64,000 bases of DNA, taken from Borrelia duttonii Ly (GTDB lineage Bacteria; Spirochaetota; Spirochaetia; Borreliales; Borreliaceae). The DNA is taken from the NCBI RefSeq assembly GCF_000019685.1, contig NC_011229.1, positions 186,001 through 250,000 of the forward strand, written 5' to 3'. The number at the start of each line of letters is the position of its first letter. The first letter of the stretch is position 1. Made by a program: the position numbers and the translations under genes. The notes beneath the pieces are model-generated. The model saw nothing but the letters and a program-made list of their open reading frames with translations, searched no databases and was not told the origin of the DNA. This document shows positions 49,600-60,174 of the stretch, one piece after another.

Positions 49600-51376
49600 T
49601 CATATCAAAATTGCCCTTATTCTCCTTATTCCTGATGAAGAAGCTTGTTCTTTTTGTATCTTAAAAGTGCCAAGCTCACTGGTATTATTAACATGAGGAC
49701 CACCACAAACTTCAATTGAAAAACCATCTATTTCATATACACTTACAATATCTTCATATTTTTCACCAAATAAAGCCATAGCCCCTTTAACCAAAGCATC
49801 CTCCAAACTCATTATAGATTTCTTTACAGACAATTTATTTTTTATTTGTAAATTAACAATATCTTCAACCTTTTTTATCTCATCATCCGTCATTTTACAA
49901 GGATGACTAAAATCAAATCTTAATCTCTGAGAAGTAATATTACTACCCTTTTGTCTTACATGATCACCTAGCACCAATTGAAGAGCCTTATGAAGTAAAT
50001 GAGTAGCTGTATGCAATTTAGTAGTCTCATATGAACAATCTGCAAGTCCACCCTTAAATACCTTATCACTTCCCTTCTTAGACACTTCTTGATGTTTTTT
50101 AAAATGTTCTTCAAAACCCTCCCTATCCATACTAAACCCATATTCAATTGCAAGTTCTTCTGTAATTTCATAAGGGAAACCATAAGTATCATAAAGTTTA
50201 AAAGAAATATCACCTGGAATTAATTTTGATGATAGTTGATGGATCAATTTAACAAATTCTTGTTCTCCATAACGCAAAGTCTTAAAAAATTTTTCTTCTT
50301 CTATATTCAATTCATTCTTAATAAAATCTTTTTTTTCTGTTATCTCTTTATAAAAAGATTTATAAATGTCTTCAACAGAATCAACAAGATCTGCTAAACA
50401 ATGGGATTCCATACCAAGTTTTTTTGCATATCTAATAGCTCTTCTAATAAGCCTTCTTAAAACATAACCTTGTCCCACATTAGATGGAAGAACTGAAAAA
50501 TTATCAGCTAAAATAAAACAACTGGCCTTAATATGATCAGCAATGATTCTAATAGCTCTATCATCTTCCAAATTATCCCCATAAACCTTACCAGAAATTT
50601 TTTCTATCTGTTTGATTATAGGTCTAAATGCATCAGTATCATAAACTGAAGATTTTCCCTGTAAAAATGTAATTGTTCTCTCAATACCCATGCCTGTATC
50701 TACACATTTCCTCTTTAATTCTTCATAATTACCATTATTATCCTTGTTATATTGCATAAAAACATTATTCCAAATCTCAAAATATTTGCCACAAGAACAA
50801 GTAATATCACACGTATTAGAACATTTATCTATTCCTGTATCAACAAATATCTCGGTATCTGGACCACAAGGACCTACATTCCCAACAGGACCCCAAAAAT
50901 TATGCTCTCTTGAGAGATAAAATATTCTATCTTTAGAAATTCCAAGTTTTTCCCAAATATCAGCTGTTTTTACATCTCTAGGAATATCTTTATCACCTTC
51001 AAATACACTAACATAAAGTTTATCTTTTGAAATATTTAAATAATGAGGTGAAGTTAAAAACTCAAAACTATATTCTACTGAAAGTTCTTTAAAATAAGCA
51101 CCAAGAGACCAATTTCCAAGCATCTCAAAAAAAGTCAAATGACTTAAATCTCCAACCTCATCAATATCTCCTGTTCTTAAACATTTTTGAACATCAACTA
51201 ACATATCTCCAGATGGATGAATCTCTCCAAGCAAATAAGGTACAAGGGGCTGCATACCAGCCGTATTAAAAAGAACCGTAGAATCATTATCAGGAATCAA
51301 AGATTTACCTACAATCTCACAATGTCCCTTACTTTTAAAAAAGTCTATATATTTTGCACGTAGCTCATCAAGTTTC
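49600..51376 (-). CDS. alaS: Alanyl-tRNA synthetase, short form without the C-Ala domain
   Basis: AlaRS charges tRNA-Ala. The catalytic N-terminal domain (LRAKYIDFFKSKGH, STVLFNTAGMQPLVPYL), tRNA-binding part and editing domain (HTATHLLHKAL, CGGPHVNNTSELG) are present, but the protein ends just after the editing domain at 592 residues; typical bacterial AlaRS is about 875 and has a C-terminal C-Ala domain. B. burgdorferi AlaRS is similarly short. The start is a GTG (codon at 51378-51376) just after the fliG1 TAG, with GAGGAG eight bases upstream; the coding region therefore begins at 51378. Confidence 0.9.
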
Positions 51377-51377
51377 A

Positions 51378-52613
51378 CTAAACAAACTCCTCATTCTTTC
51401 TATAAATAATCAACTCACCTTTCAAAGTTAACTCTTTAATATAATTAACAAAAGACGTAGTCATTGCCTTTATATCTTTTTTTCTTGCTCTTTTTAACAA
51501 GGATTCTTCTTCTAAGACAAGTTCTTTACGTCTCCTTGAAATATTAAAAAGAATTTTATTTCTAATCTCATCACTTTTATCTTTAATAATCATTGCAATA
51601 TCATGGTTTTCAAACTCTCTTAAAATATTATGCATATCATTATCTGTAATTCTAAGTATCACATTAATATCAAATATCTTTTCTTTAATTTCAATATCTT
51701 TAACAGGATTGAAAACCTTCATATCAATATTACTTAAAAGATTTTTTTCATCTTCAAAATCCATGTAACTTAAAATATCAACAAGTATCTTAGAGCCATC
51801 AAGTTTCTCAGTCTTAAGCTTACCTTGAATTTTTAATCTATCCTTCAATCTATTAGAAATAACCTCAATAACATCCACATTCAACTGCCTTGGTTTAGCA
51901 AGAGTCTTAATAAATTTTTTCTTAACATCCATTTCTAACATAGAAAAAACATATTTTTTTTGTTCTTTAGTCAAATAACCATATATAACTAAAAGTGTTT
52001 GAACATTTTCATTTCTAATTAAAGCCCAAAGTTGTTCATTTTCAATGCCAGACAAATAATCAAAAGGCAAAAAAGGATCAAGACCTGTAACTTTTTTATA
52101 AATCTCCTTTGCTTGTGTTTTAGTTAAAGATTTATTTAATAATTCATAGGCAAACTTATCGTCAACTTTTAAATATTTTTTTTCACTTCTAATCAACTCT
52201 TCAAACTCTTTAATAATTCGTTTCTTATCATCAGGAGTAATATATTTAATATTTGTAATTTCCCTAGTAATAGCAATAATATCTGCATCATCAAGTTCAG
52301 CCATAATCTCTGCTGATTTTTCAAGACCAATAGCTAAAAAATACTTTGCTATTTTAGATACTTTACTCTCTCTACGAATGAACCCCGGCTTTTCTACTCC
52401 TTTATTGGACGCATTTAATTTACTTTGACCATCTTTTTTTCTTTTTTTTACCAAATTAACCCAAGATTTAAGAATTGAGCCTTGTATCTCAGAATCACCC
52501 AAATCATCATACAATTCTTTACTCTTAATACCTTTATTATTCCAAATATTTTGAAAAGTCTTTACTCCCAAATTTTTTATATTTTGATATTTGGACAGTC
52601 TAGGATCCTGCAT
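51378..52613 (-). CDS. fliG1: FliG paralogue (FliG1)
   Basis: FliG is the motor-switch protein that meets the stators. The 411-residue product has the FliG middle and C-terminal segments (LEKSAEIMAELDDADIIAITREI..., FLPFDYLSGIENEQL, NVIL...). It is longer than standard FliG (about 340 aa), with an extra N-terminal part of about 70 residues. Borrelia has two FliGs; the one in this position is known as FliG1 and is not the main motor protein. The ATG at 52613 was preferred to a TTG four codons upstream; both overlap the end of pgl. Confidence 0.85.
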   Translation of the reverse strand: MQDPRLSKYQNIKNLGVKTFQNIWNNKGIKSKELYDDLGDSEIQGSILKSWVNLVKKRKKDGQSKLNASNKGVEKPGFIRRESKVSKIAKYFLAIGLEKSAEIMAELDDADIIAITREITNIKYITPDDKKRIIKEFEELIRSEKKYLKVDDKFAYELLNKSLTKTQAKEIYKKVTGLDPFLPFDYLSGIENEQLWALIRNENVQTLLVIYGYLTKEQKKYVFSMLEMDVKKKFIKTLAKPRQLNVDVIEVISNRLKDRLKIQGKLKTEKLDGSKILVDILSYMDFEDEKNLLSNIDMKVFNPVKDIEIKEKIFDINVILRITDNDMHNILREFENHDIAMIIKDKSDEIRNKILFNISRRRKELVLEEESLLKRARKKDIKAMTTSFVNYIKELTLKGELIIYRKNEEFV

Positions 52614-53301
52614 AGACCCTCTCAATATTTGTAAGAACTAATAAATGTGAATGGTCTTTAAAAATTCTAGCTGGACATTCCCTCAAAGAAATATCTGAAC
52701 TTAAAAAATTTTCTAAAGCACCTCTTTTTTCATCCCCAATAAAAAACAGTACAGATGCTTTAGAAGACAATAAAGATTTAGGGGTTAAACTAATTCTTTT
52801 ATTTGGAAATTTTGGTGAATCATACTCATATTGATATCCTTCCATTTCAGAAAATAAAAGCTTCTTTGAAGGAAAAATAGATGCAATATGCCCATCCTCA
52901 CCAACAGATAAAATACTTAAATCTAATCTTGTAAATCTAGAATTAAATTCAATATTATAATTATAAATGGAAGACGTCTCATCAAATTCATTGTAAATAA
53001 AAGGATGTAAATTTGAACCACAGACTAAATTTTTTTCCACCATTTTAGAAAAAAAATTTTCACTTAAAAGTTTAAAATTACTATAACTGCTATTTAAATC
53101 AACACAACGCTCATCGGTTAAAAAAAAATGAGATTTCTTAAGAGAATAATTTTGCTCATCAAAAACATTAAGAAAAGAAATAATATTGCGACCACCGCAA
53201 ATTCCAATACTAGTAAAATCACTTTGACTAACATTATTTAAAAAAAACTCAAAAAACTTATTCTTTAAATCACTCTCTTTATTAGAATACAAAAATTCCA
53301 T
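52600..53301 (-). CDS. pgl: 6-phosphogluconolactonase
   Basis: Pgl hydrolyses 6-phosphogluconolactone in the oxidative pentose phosphate pathway. The 233-residue protein has ICGGRNIISFLN near residue 40, FFLTDERCVDLNSSYSN and the family motif VGEDGHIASIFP. The ATG at 53301 has AGGA six bases upstream; a GTG one codon earlier is possible. The fliG1 start lies inside its end. Confidence 0.85.
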   Translation of the reverse strand: MEFLYSNKESDLKNKFFEFFLNNVSQSDFTSIGICGGRNIISFLNVFDEQNYSLKKSHFFLTDERCVDLNSSYSNFKLLSENFFSKMVEKNLVCGSNLHPFIYNEFDETSSIYNYNIEFNSRFTRLDLSILSVGEDGHIASIFPSKKLLFSEMEGYQYEYDSPKFPNKRISLTPKSLLSSKASVLFFIGDEKRGALENFLSSDISLRECPARIFKDHSHLLVLTNIERVYAGS

Positions 53302-53320
53302 CACTATTCCTTTGAATAAA

Positions 53321-54013
53321 TCAATCTAAATAATAAGAAACTGTAGTAACTACTCTTAATATCTTTTTTGAATAACGAGCATGATCTTCGTCACTTCTAT
53401 CAATTGGAATAAACTCAAAATACCCTTGATTTGCTGTTTTCACTTTACCCAAAGCAACACCTGAATGATGTGCAAACTCTAATGCTGCTGAATAAGCATT
53501 TTTAATAGAATCTGCTAACATATCCGGTTTAACATCATTAATCTTATCAAAATAATACCTTGGACCAAGATTACTATTTAAAAGTACTCCCTTATTGTAA
53601 AGTTCAGTGATATTTTTACTTGCTTTTTCCATTTTATCAACATCTGCAGTACGAACACCTAAAGATACGTAAGCATTATACTTGTAAAGAGTATCACGAT
53701 AATTTGCAATATTAAGACTCATATTAAGCATATCTATCTCATCTTCATGAAATCCATAACTCACAAAAAAATCCTTTATTCTCAATAAATTAGCATTATT
53801 TAATTTATTAATCTCTTCTACACTATTGCCACCCAATTCGTAATTTAAACTCCAACTTGAAAAAGTTGACAAAACCTCTCTTTCACTTAATCCTTTAACA
53901 GTAATGTAATTTGCATTTTTTACACCAATACCCTTTATACCACTAGATATAATAAACGATGCTAATAGCACTAGTATAAACGATAATGAAATTAAAATTT
54001 TTTCTAGAAACAT
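53321..54013 (-). CDS. SIMPL-domain (DUF541) exported protein
   Basis: The 230-residue product has an N-terminal signal anchor (ISLSFILVLLASFIIS) and a SIMPL/DUF541 domain (YITVKGLSEREV near the start, AYSAALEFAHHSGVALGKVKTANQG near the end). SIMPL proteins are periplasmic; function is poorly known. GAGG precedes the ATG. It heads the run to pgl, fliG1, alaS and the ZIP gene. Confidence 0.82.
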   Translation of the reverse strand: MFLEKILISLSFILVLLASFIISSGIKGIGVKNANYITVKGLSEREVLSTFSSWSLNYELGGNSVEEINKLNNANLLRIKDFFVSYGFHEDEIDMLNMSLNIANYRDTLYKYNAYVSLGVRTADVDKMEKASKNITELYNKGVLLNSNLGPRYYFDKINDVKPDMLADSIKNAYSAALEFAHHSGVALGKVKTANQGYFEFIPIDRSDEDHARYSKKILRVVTTVSYYLD

Positions 54014-54039
54014 ACATCCTGCCTCTTAATTTTTATAAA

Positions 54040-54049
54040 ACAATATTGT
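54040..54049. repeat. 10-bp palindrome in the dusA/SIMPL intergenic gap
   Basis: ACAATATTGT is a perfect palindrome in the 69-base divergent gap. It overlaps the candidate -35 (TTGTCA, 54046-54051) of dusA. Short enough to be chance. Confidence 0.25.
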
Positions 54050-54082
54050 CAAATTAAACAATTTATTTTAGCATATTACGCT

Positions 54083-55090
54083 ATGTTAATAAACAGAAAA
54101 ATATCAATAGCACCAATGGTAGAAATTACAGATGAACATTTTAGATACATAATAAGATTATTATCAAAAAAAATTACTCTATATACTCCAATGATTTCTG
54201 CAAAATCAATTATAATGGGGGAATTAAATACAATTGTCAAACAAAATCCCAATGACTCTCCAATAGCAATTCAAATAGCAACAAATTGTGAAAATGATGC
54301 TGCAAAAGCAATTGAAATTCTTGAAAAAAATTTCAATTTTGACGAATATAATCTTAACGTTGGATGCCCATCATCTCGTATTCAAAAAGCAAATTACGGG
54401 GCTTGTTTAATGCAAAACCCAATTCAAGTAGGAAAAATCCTAAAAGCCATGCAAAAAAATACAAACAAGCCAATCTCAATAAAACATAGGATAGGAATAA
54501 GACATAATAAAAAAGAATACCAAGAAGAAACCTACACAGAACTCAAGCAATTTGTAGACAAAATTATAGAATATGGAATCAAAAATTTTATTGTCCATGC
54601 ACGAATAGCTATATTAAATGGCTATTCCCCTAAAGATAATCATAATATTCCAAAACTAAAATATGATTTTGTATATCAACTAAAAAAAGAATACAAAAAC
54701 ACATTTATAGAAATAAATGGAGGAATTATCAATAGCAATCACATAGAAACGCACTTATCATATGTAGATTCTGTAATGATTGGAAGAGCTGCAGCACAAA
54801 ACCCATATTTTGTCGCAAAAATTTCAAGGGAATTTTTAGGAGAAAAAGAACAAATTCCAACAAGAAAAGAAATACTATTTCAAATGGTAGAATATATTAA
54901 AGAATACAACGAGCATCCAACAATTAACACTATACTAAGACATATAATGAGAGTGATATATTCTCAAAAAAATGCCCGTAAATTTAGACAAGCCTTAACC
55001 GCACCTTTTAATCAAAATCTGAAAAACCATGAAATTCTCTTAAATGCAATTGAACATCTAAAAGAAGACACCCTAAGCTCTAATTCTTAG
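54083..55090 (+). CDS. dusA: tRNA-dihydrouridine synthase (DusA-like)
   Basis: Dus enzymes reduce uridine in the tRNA D-loop using FMN. The 335-residue protein has the DusA-type opening ([21 protein letters not shown]), the catalytic cysteine motif [29 protein letters not shown], and INGGI followed by [13 protein letters not shown]. No ribosome binding site precedes the ATG. It overlaps the convergent serS by 11 bases. Confidence 0.9.
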
Positions 55091-56354
55091 GAGATATATA
55101 ATCAAAACCTGTATACTTAACCAAACTCTTAGGTATACGAACCCCTCCTTTTGCATCTTGAAAATTTTCAAGTATAGCAATAAGAGTTCTAGTGGAGGCT
55201 ATTGCTGTTCCATTTATCATATGTACAAATTTATTCTGCCCATCCTCTTTATACCTAATCTTAAGGCGCCTTGACTGATAATCTGTACAATTTGAAGTTG
55301 AAGTCACCTCTCCATAATCGCCATTCTCTCCTCTACCTGGCATCCAAGCTTCAATATCATACTTCTTATAAGCTGGAGCACCAAGATCAGAAGAACAAAC
55401 ATTTAAAACTCTATATGGAATTTCAAGTTCTGTAAAAATTTCTTCTTCTAATTCCAAAAACTCATTGTGAATACGATCAGAATCCTCACTTCTACAAAAA
55501 CAAAACATCTCAACTTTACTAAATTGATGAACTCTATAGAGTCCTTTAGAAAATTGTCCAGCTGCCCCAGCCTCCTTGCGAAAACAATGTGAGAGTCCTG
55601 CCATTTTTAATGGTGATTTGAGATCCAATATAGTATTATAATAATATCCACCAAGGGTAATCTCAGCCGTACCAACAAGATATTTATCAGTATCCTCAAT
55701 TTTATAAATATTACTCTCAGCACCACGTGGATTAAATCCAATCCCATCAACTATAAATTCCCTTGCAACATCAGGTGTAATAAACAAATCAAATCCCTTT
55801 GCTTTAAGTTTACTAAAGGCAAAATTAATCATTGCAAGTTCCAAAAAAACAGCTTCATTTTTAAGATAATAAAATTTATTTCCACTAACCTCACGTGCCT
55901 TTTCAAAATCAAAAAGATCTAAATGTATACCTATCTCTAAATGATCTTTTGGCTTAAAATCGAATTTTGGAATATTTCCTGATACTTTTAATACAACATT
56001 TTCATCCTCACTAACACCAACAGGGACATCAGGAGCAGAAATATTTGGAATTCGTTTATGTTCAACTAAAAGTCTAGATGTTAAATAACCCAACCTTTCT
56101 TCTAAATCCATAATTTCAGCTTTTAAAGCTTTGCCCTTTTCTATTAAATAATGCCTACTAGAATCATCAATATTGTCTTTCATGGCATTAGCATTTTCAT
56201 TCCTTAAAGCATTCAATTCACCTATCTTTGTAATAAGTTTTCTACGTTCATCATCAAATGAAATTAACAAATCAAGTTCTAATTTTAATCCTCTATTTTT
56301 AATATTTTCCCGAACAAGTTCTAAATTATCTCTTATAAACTTCAGATCAAGCAT
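55080..56354 (-). CDS. serS: Seryl-tRNA synthetase
   Basis: SerRS charges tRNA-Ser. The 424-residue class II synthetase has the N-terminal antiparallel coiled coil (residues about 27-100), motif 2 ([27 protein letters not shown]) and motif 3 ([17 protein letters not shown]). GGGAG precedes the ATG. It is divergent from the lipoprotein gene, across a region with two palindromes. Confidence 0.95.
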
Positions 56355-56415
56355 TAACGAACTCCCAATATAATAAATTAATTAAAGATAATTAAAATAA
56401 AATAATGAAAAATAA

Positions 56416-56435
56416 ATTATACTAATTAGTATAAT
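56416..56435. promoter_or_regulatory. 20-bp perfect palindrome, first of an abutting pair
   Basis: ATTATACTAATTAGTATAAT reads the same on both strands. It lies in the divergent gap between serS and the 56.5 kb lipoprotein gene and touches a second palindrome. Likely a regulator binding site; cruciform or hairpin formation is also possible. Confidence 0.7.
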
Positions 56436-56453
56436 AAGTATTATATAATACTT
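56436..56453. promoter_or_regulatory. 18-bp perfect palindrome, second of an abutting pair
   Basis: AAGTATTATATAATACTT is a perfect palindrome starting at the base after the first. It shares the AGTAT core with it and overlaps the first two bases of the -35 box (TTGATA, 56452-56457). Confidence 0.7.
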
Positions 56454-56480
56454 GATAACAATAACATAAAAAACTTTATA
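56452..56480 (+). promoter_or_regulatory. Promoter of the lipoprotein-M16 protease pair
   Basis: TTGATA at 56452-56457 and TTTATA at 56475-56480 are 17 bases apart. The start near 56487 falls after the ATG at 56482, which favours the ATG at 56500 as start of translation. Confidence 0.45.
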
Positions 56481-56499
56481 TATGGAGAAAAATATCTTT

Positions 56500-57216
56500 A
56501 TGATAAAATCACCAACAACCCAAAAAGTTTTAATTTTTATATCCTTGCTGATAAGTTTATTAGGATGCACGAAAAAATCAAAAAAAATCAGTTTTAATGA
56601 TATTGATACGCTTTATAACGAAAAAAATGAAATAATAATTCAATCTATCTCAGCAGAAAAAGAAAGCGAACTTTTAAAATATAAAATTAGAATACCAAAA
56701 ATAATAACTCAAACAACAGAAAGTAATAAGGCAAAATCACTAAATGATGAGATTGAAAGCTATGCAAATGAGATAGTTTCCAACTTAGAAAGTGCAACTC
56801 AAAACACTAGTCAAAATCCTCAAAAACCAAGCTTAAATATAGACTATGAAATTTACTATGGATACGGTATTCACACAATAATAATAAATACCTCTCAGGA
56901 AATTAATAATACATATATCACAAATCATAGAAGCTACTATATTAATAGTAATGGGGATTATATCTATAACATAGATGAAATTATTAACATAGAGGAAGCA
57001 TTTCCATATTTTACCCACAAAATCAAAGAAAAAATTACAACAACATATCAAAATGAATTACTATTTGATTTACAACAAGCAGTAATTTATTTTAAAGATA
57101 AAAAAATAATAATAAAATTTCCACTTTATGTATTTAATTTGGAGGCAACAGATCATACAGAAAATATTTTTGAATTTAGCGAAGAAGAATCAAAAAAATA
57201 TATTAAACAAGGATAA
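56500..57216 (+). CDS. Lipoprotein, DUF3298/RsiV-like C-terminal domain
   Basis: The product (238 aa) has a hydrophobic N-terminus with lipobox LLGC, then a domain whose order (KIRIPKI..., LNDEIESYANEIV, INTSQEINNTYITNHRSYYINSNGDYIYNIDEIIN) resembles the DUF4163/DUF3298 domains of RsiV-type proteins. The likeness is by eye and moderate. I chose the ATG at 56500, with GGAG 12 bases upstream; an ATG at 56482 lies too near the promoter. It precedes the M16 protease gene by 12 bases. Confidence 0.7.
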   Translation: MIKSPTTQKVLIFISLLISLLGCTKKSKKISFNDIDTLYNEKNEIIIQSISAEKESELLKYKIRIPKIITQTTESNKAKSLNDEIESYANEIVSNLESATQNTSQNPQKPSLNIDYEIYYGYGIHTIIINTSQEINNTYITNHRSYYINSNGDYIYNIDEIINIEEAFPYFTHKIKEKITTTYQNELLFDLQQAVIYFKDKKIIIKFPLYVFNLEATDHTENIFEFSEEESKKYIKQG

Positions 57217-57228
57217 AATTAATTATCA

Positions 57229-60147
57229 ATGAAGAAAAAAAAATTGTTTAATTTAATTTCAAAAACTTATTTAGAAGAATATGATGCTGAAGGGTCTTAT
57301 TTTAAACATGAGAGTGGATTAGAAATATTTGAGCTAAAAAATAGTACATTCAAAGAAAATGCCTTTGGAATAGCATTTAAAACTATTCCTTTCAATAATA
57401 CAGGTGTTGCACATATCCTTGAACACGCAATTTTTTGTGGCTCAAACAAATATAAAATAAAAGATCCCTTTCTATATTTAATGAAAGGTAGTCTAAATAC
57501 ATTTCTAAATGCAATGACATTTCCAGATAAAACTCTATATCCAGCAGCATCCACAATACAAAAAGATTACTTTAATTTGTTTAAAATATATTCTGATGCC
57601 ATTTTTAACCCCTTACTGAAAAAAGAAGCTTTTATGCAAGAGGGTTATAACATAAATCCAAATAACTTTAAGCCATCTGGCATTGTGTTAAATGAAATGA
57701 AAGGTAATTATTCAAGCAAAAATTCTTTAATTAATGAAATCTCCACCAATTCTCTTTTCTCTAAAGGTCCTTACCAATACGACTCTGGAGGAAACCCTAT
57801 TAACATTATTGATCTTACATATGAAGAATTTATTGAATTTTATAAAAAATACTATACATTAGAAAATTGCAAAATATTTTTATTTGGCAATATTGATACC
57901 AATAAAAATCTTAATTTCATTGAAAAATATATAATTAGGCCTTGCACAAATAAAAAATCAAATGTCAATTATAACATAGACAAAGCCACAAGATGGAACC
58001 AACACAAAACACTCAGTTTTGATATTCCTAAAGAAACTGAAAATACATTGGGAGTATATGTAATAAATTGGTTATGTAGTGATATTGAAAATATTAAAGA
58101 AAATATTGGTCTTGAAATCTTATCAGAAATTATTCTAGATAGTTCTTGCCAATTTACTATAAACATGCTAAAAAGCGAAATCGGAGATGTAATAGCTGAT
58201 GTTAGCGGAATTAACACAGACATAAAAGAATGCATATTTTCATTTGGTTTACAAAACGTACTTCCAGGAAAAATAGAAGAATTTAAAGACAAAGTTTTCC
58301 AAGAACTTAAAAACCTTGTAAAGGTAAAAATTCCTCAAGAATTAATACAAGGTATTCTATTTGGTTACGAATTTTCATTAAAAGAAGAAAAAGGACAAGG
58401 TTGGCCTATTAATTTAATGATTAAAAGTTTTAAAGGCTGGATACACGGCCTACATCCAACTGAAACTCTAAAAATTAATTATCAGCTAAATGAAATCAAA
58501 AACAAATTAGAGAGAGGAGAACCCTATTTTGAAAATTTAATAGAAAAATATCTACTAAACAATAATCACTATACTCTAATTCACTTCAACCCATCGGATA
58601 AAATGCTTAAAGAAATGGAAGAACAAATAGAAAAAAAACTGATGGATAGAGAAATTGATATTAAAAAAAATCCAGAGAAATTTTCAAAATTTACTAAAGA
58701 TTACAATAAATTCAAAAAATATCAAAATAAGAAAGATCTTAAATCTGATATTGCTAAAATTCCTATATTAAAGATAGAAGACCTACCAAAAGAAGTTGAT
58801 AAAAGCTTAATTTTAAATTATGTTCCCGAACTGAAGGCACATACATTTGAGTTAAAAAAGAATAACAACATATTTAATGTATATCTATTTTTTACATTAG
58901 ATTTTTTACAAAAAGAAGATTTTTTGTATCTCTCGTTGCTTAAAAGAGCTATTCAAGATTTGTCTACCAAAAATTACTCATATATCACTTTAAATAATAA
59001 AATCCAAAATACTCTGGGACAACTAAATATATACGAAAGCTATGAAGAAGATATTCACGGAAATATGATCAATCTGTTTAATATAAATTTCAAATCATTT
59101 AACAATAAAATTCAAGAATCATTCACATTAATAAAAGAAATTTTAATCAATATAGATTTTCACGACTACAATAGATTAAAAGAAATAGTCTTAAGTCTCA
59201 AAAACGACTTTAAATCAATACTCATTCCACAAGGACACATCTTAGCAACAACAAGATCAGAATCAAAATTAAGTCAAAGTAAATACCTGCAAGAACTTCA
59301 ATTTGGTATTACGGGAAGACAATATTGGCACAAAATAAAAACCGACATAGAATCTTTAAAAGAAATTGCACATAATTTAGAAAACCTTAGAAATAAGATT
59401 ATTCTTAAAAATAATCTATCATCCTTGCTTATAGGTAATACTAAAGACGTTGTTAAAAAATTAGAAACAGAATTATTTATACTAAAAGAAAATCTAAATG
59501 AAAAAATTTACAGCAACAATTTAATTACAATACAACCATCAAGTAATGTCTTAAAAGAAATAATGATCATTCCATCAAAGATATCTTTTAATGCCATGAG
59601 CTTTGCAAGCTATAAAATAACAGATAAAGAATATCCAACAATAAATTTCTTAACACATATATTAAAAAACGGAATATTATGGGAAAAAATAAGGGTTGCT
59701 GGTGGAGCATATGGTGCATTTGCATCTATTACAAACGGGATATTTTCTTTTGCATCATATAGAGATCCAAATTTTATCACAACATACCAAGCTTTTGAAG
59801 CATCATTAGAAGAGTTAGCTAATAATGAAATTAAATGTGACGAAATCTATACATATTTAATAGGGGTAATTGGACTTAATACAAATGTAAAAACAAAATC
59901 CACAGAAATATTACAAAGCTACAAAAGAAAAATGCTAAACATTAGTGATAATCTAAGACAAAATATAAGAAATAATTATTTTAAAATAACAAATACAGAT
60001 ATAAAAAACATCTCTGAAAAAGTACTATACCAACTAAAACAAAAAAACAGCATCACATCTCTTGTTAGCAATACAATCTATGAGAATGACAAAACAAAGA
60101 TAGAAAAATTTATTGGCAAAAAATATAGGGTAAAAAAAATATATTAA
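57229..60147 (+). CDS. M16 family zinc metalloprotease (PreP-like, M16C)
   Basis: The 972-residue protein is the size of M16C proteases (PreP, falcilysin), which fold as a two-half clamshell and cut peptides. The inverted zinc motif is HILEH at residues 62-66, in GVAHILEHAIFCGS, and a distal glutamate lies in GIVLNEMKGNYSS. The C-terminal half has the family segment KIRVAGGAYGAFAS. There is no signal peptide, so it is probably a cytoplasmic peptidase. It follows a lipoprotein gene. Confidence 0.9.
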   Translation: MKKKKLFNLISKTYLEEYDAEGSYFKHESGLEIFELKNSTFKENAFGIAFKTIPFNNTGVAHILEHAIFCGSNKYKIKDPFLYLMKGSLNTFLNAMTFPDKTLYPAASTIQKDYFNLFKIYSDAIFNPLLKKEAFMQEGYNINPNNFKPSGIVLNEMKGNYSSKNSLINEISTNSLFSKGPYQYDSGGNPINIIDLTYEEFIEFYKKYYTLENCKIFLFGNIDTNKNLNFIEKYIIRPCTNKKSNVNYNIDKATRWNQHKTLSFDIPKETENTLGVYVINWLCSDIENIKENIGLEILSEIILDSSCQFTINMLKSEIGDVIADVSGINTDIKECIFSFGLQNVLPGKIEEFKDKVFQELKNLVKVKIPQELIQGILFGYEFSLKEEKGQGWPINLMIKSFKGWIHGLHPTETLKINYQLNEIKNKLERGEPYFENLIEKYLLNNNHYTLIHFNPSDKMLKEMEEQIEKKLMDREIDIKKNPEKFSKFTKDYNKFKKYQNKKDLKSDIAKIPILKIEDLPKEVDKSLILNYVPELKAHTFELKKNNNIFNVYLFFTLDFLQKEDFLYLSLLKRAIQDLSTKNYSYITLNNKIQNTLGQLNIYESYEEDIHGNMINLFNINFKSFNNKIQESFTLIKEILINIDFHDYNRLKEIVLSLKNDFKSILIPQGHILATTRSESKLSQSKYLQELQFGITGRQYWHKIKTDIESLKEIAHNLENLRNKIILKNNLSSLLIGNTKDVVKKLETELFILKENLNEKIYSNNLITIQPSSNVLKEIMIIPSKISFNAMSFASYKITDKEYPTINFLTHILKNGILWEKIRVAGGAYGAFASITNGIFSFASYRDPNFITTYQAFEASLEELANNEIKCDEIYTYLIGVIGLNTNVKTKSTEILQSYKRKMLNISDNLRQNIRNNYFKITNTDIKNISEKVLYQLKQKNSITSLVSNTIYENDKTKIEKFIGKKYRVKKIY

Positions 60148-60174
60148 AAACAACAAAAAATAAAAAAATATTAA

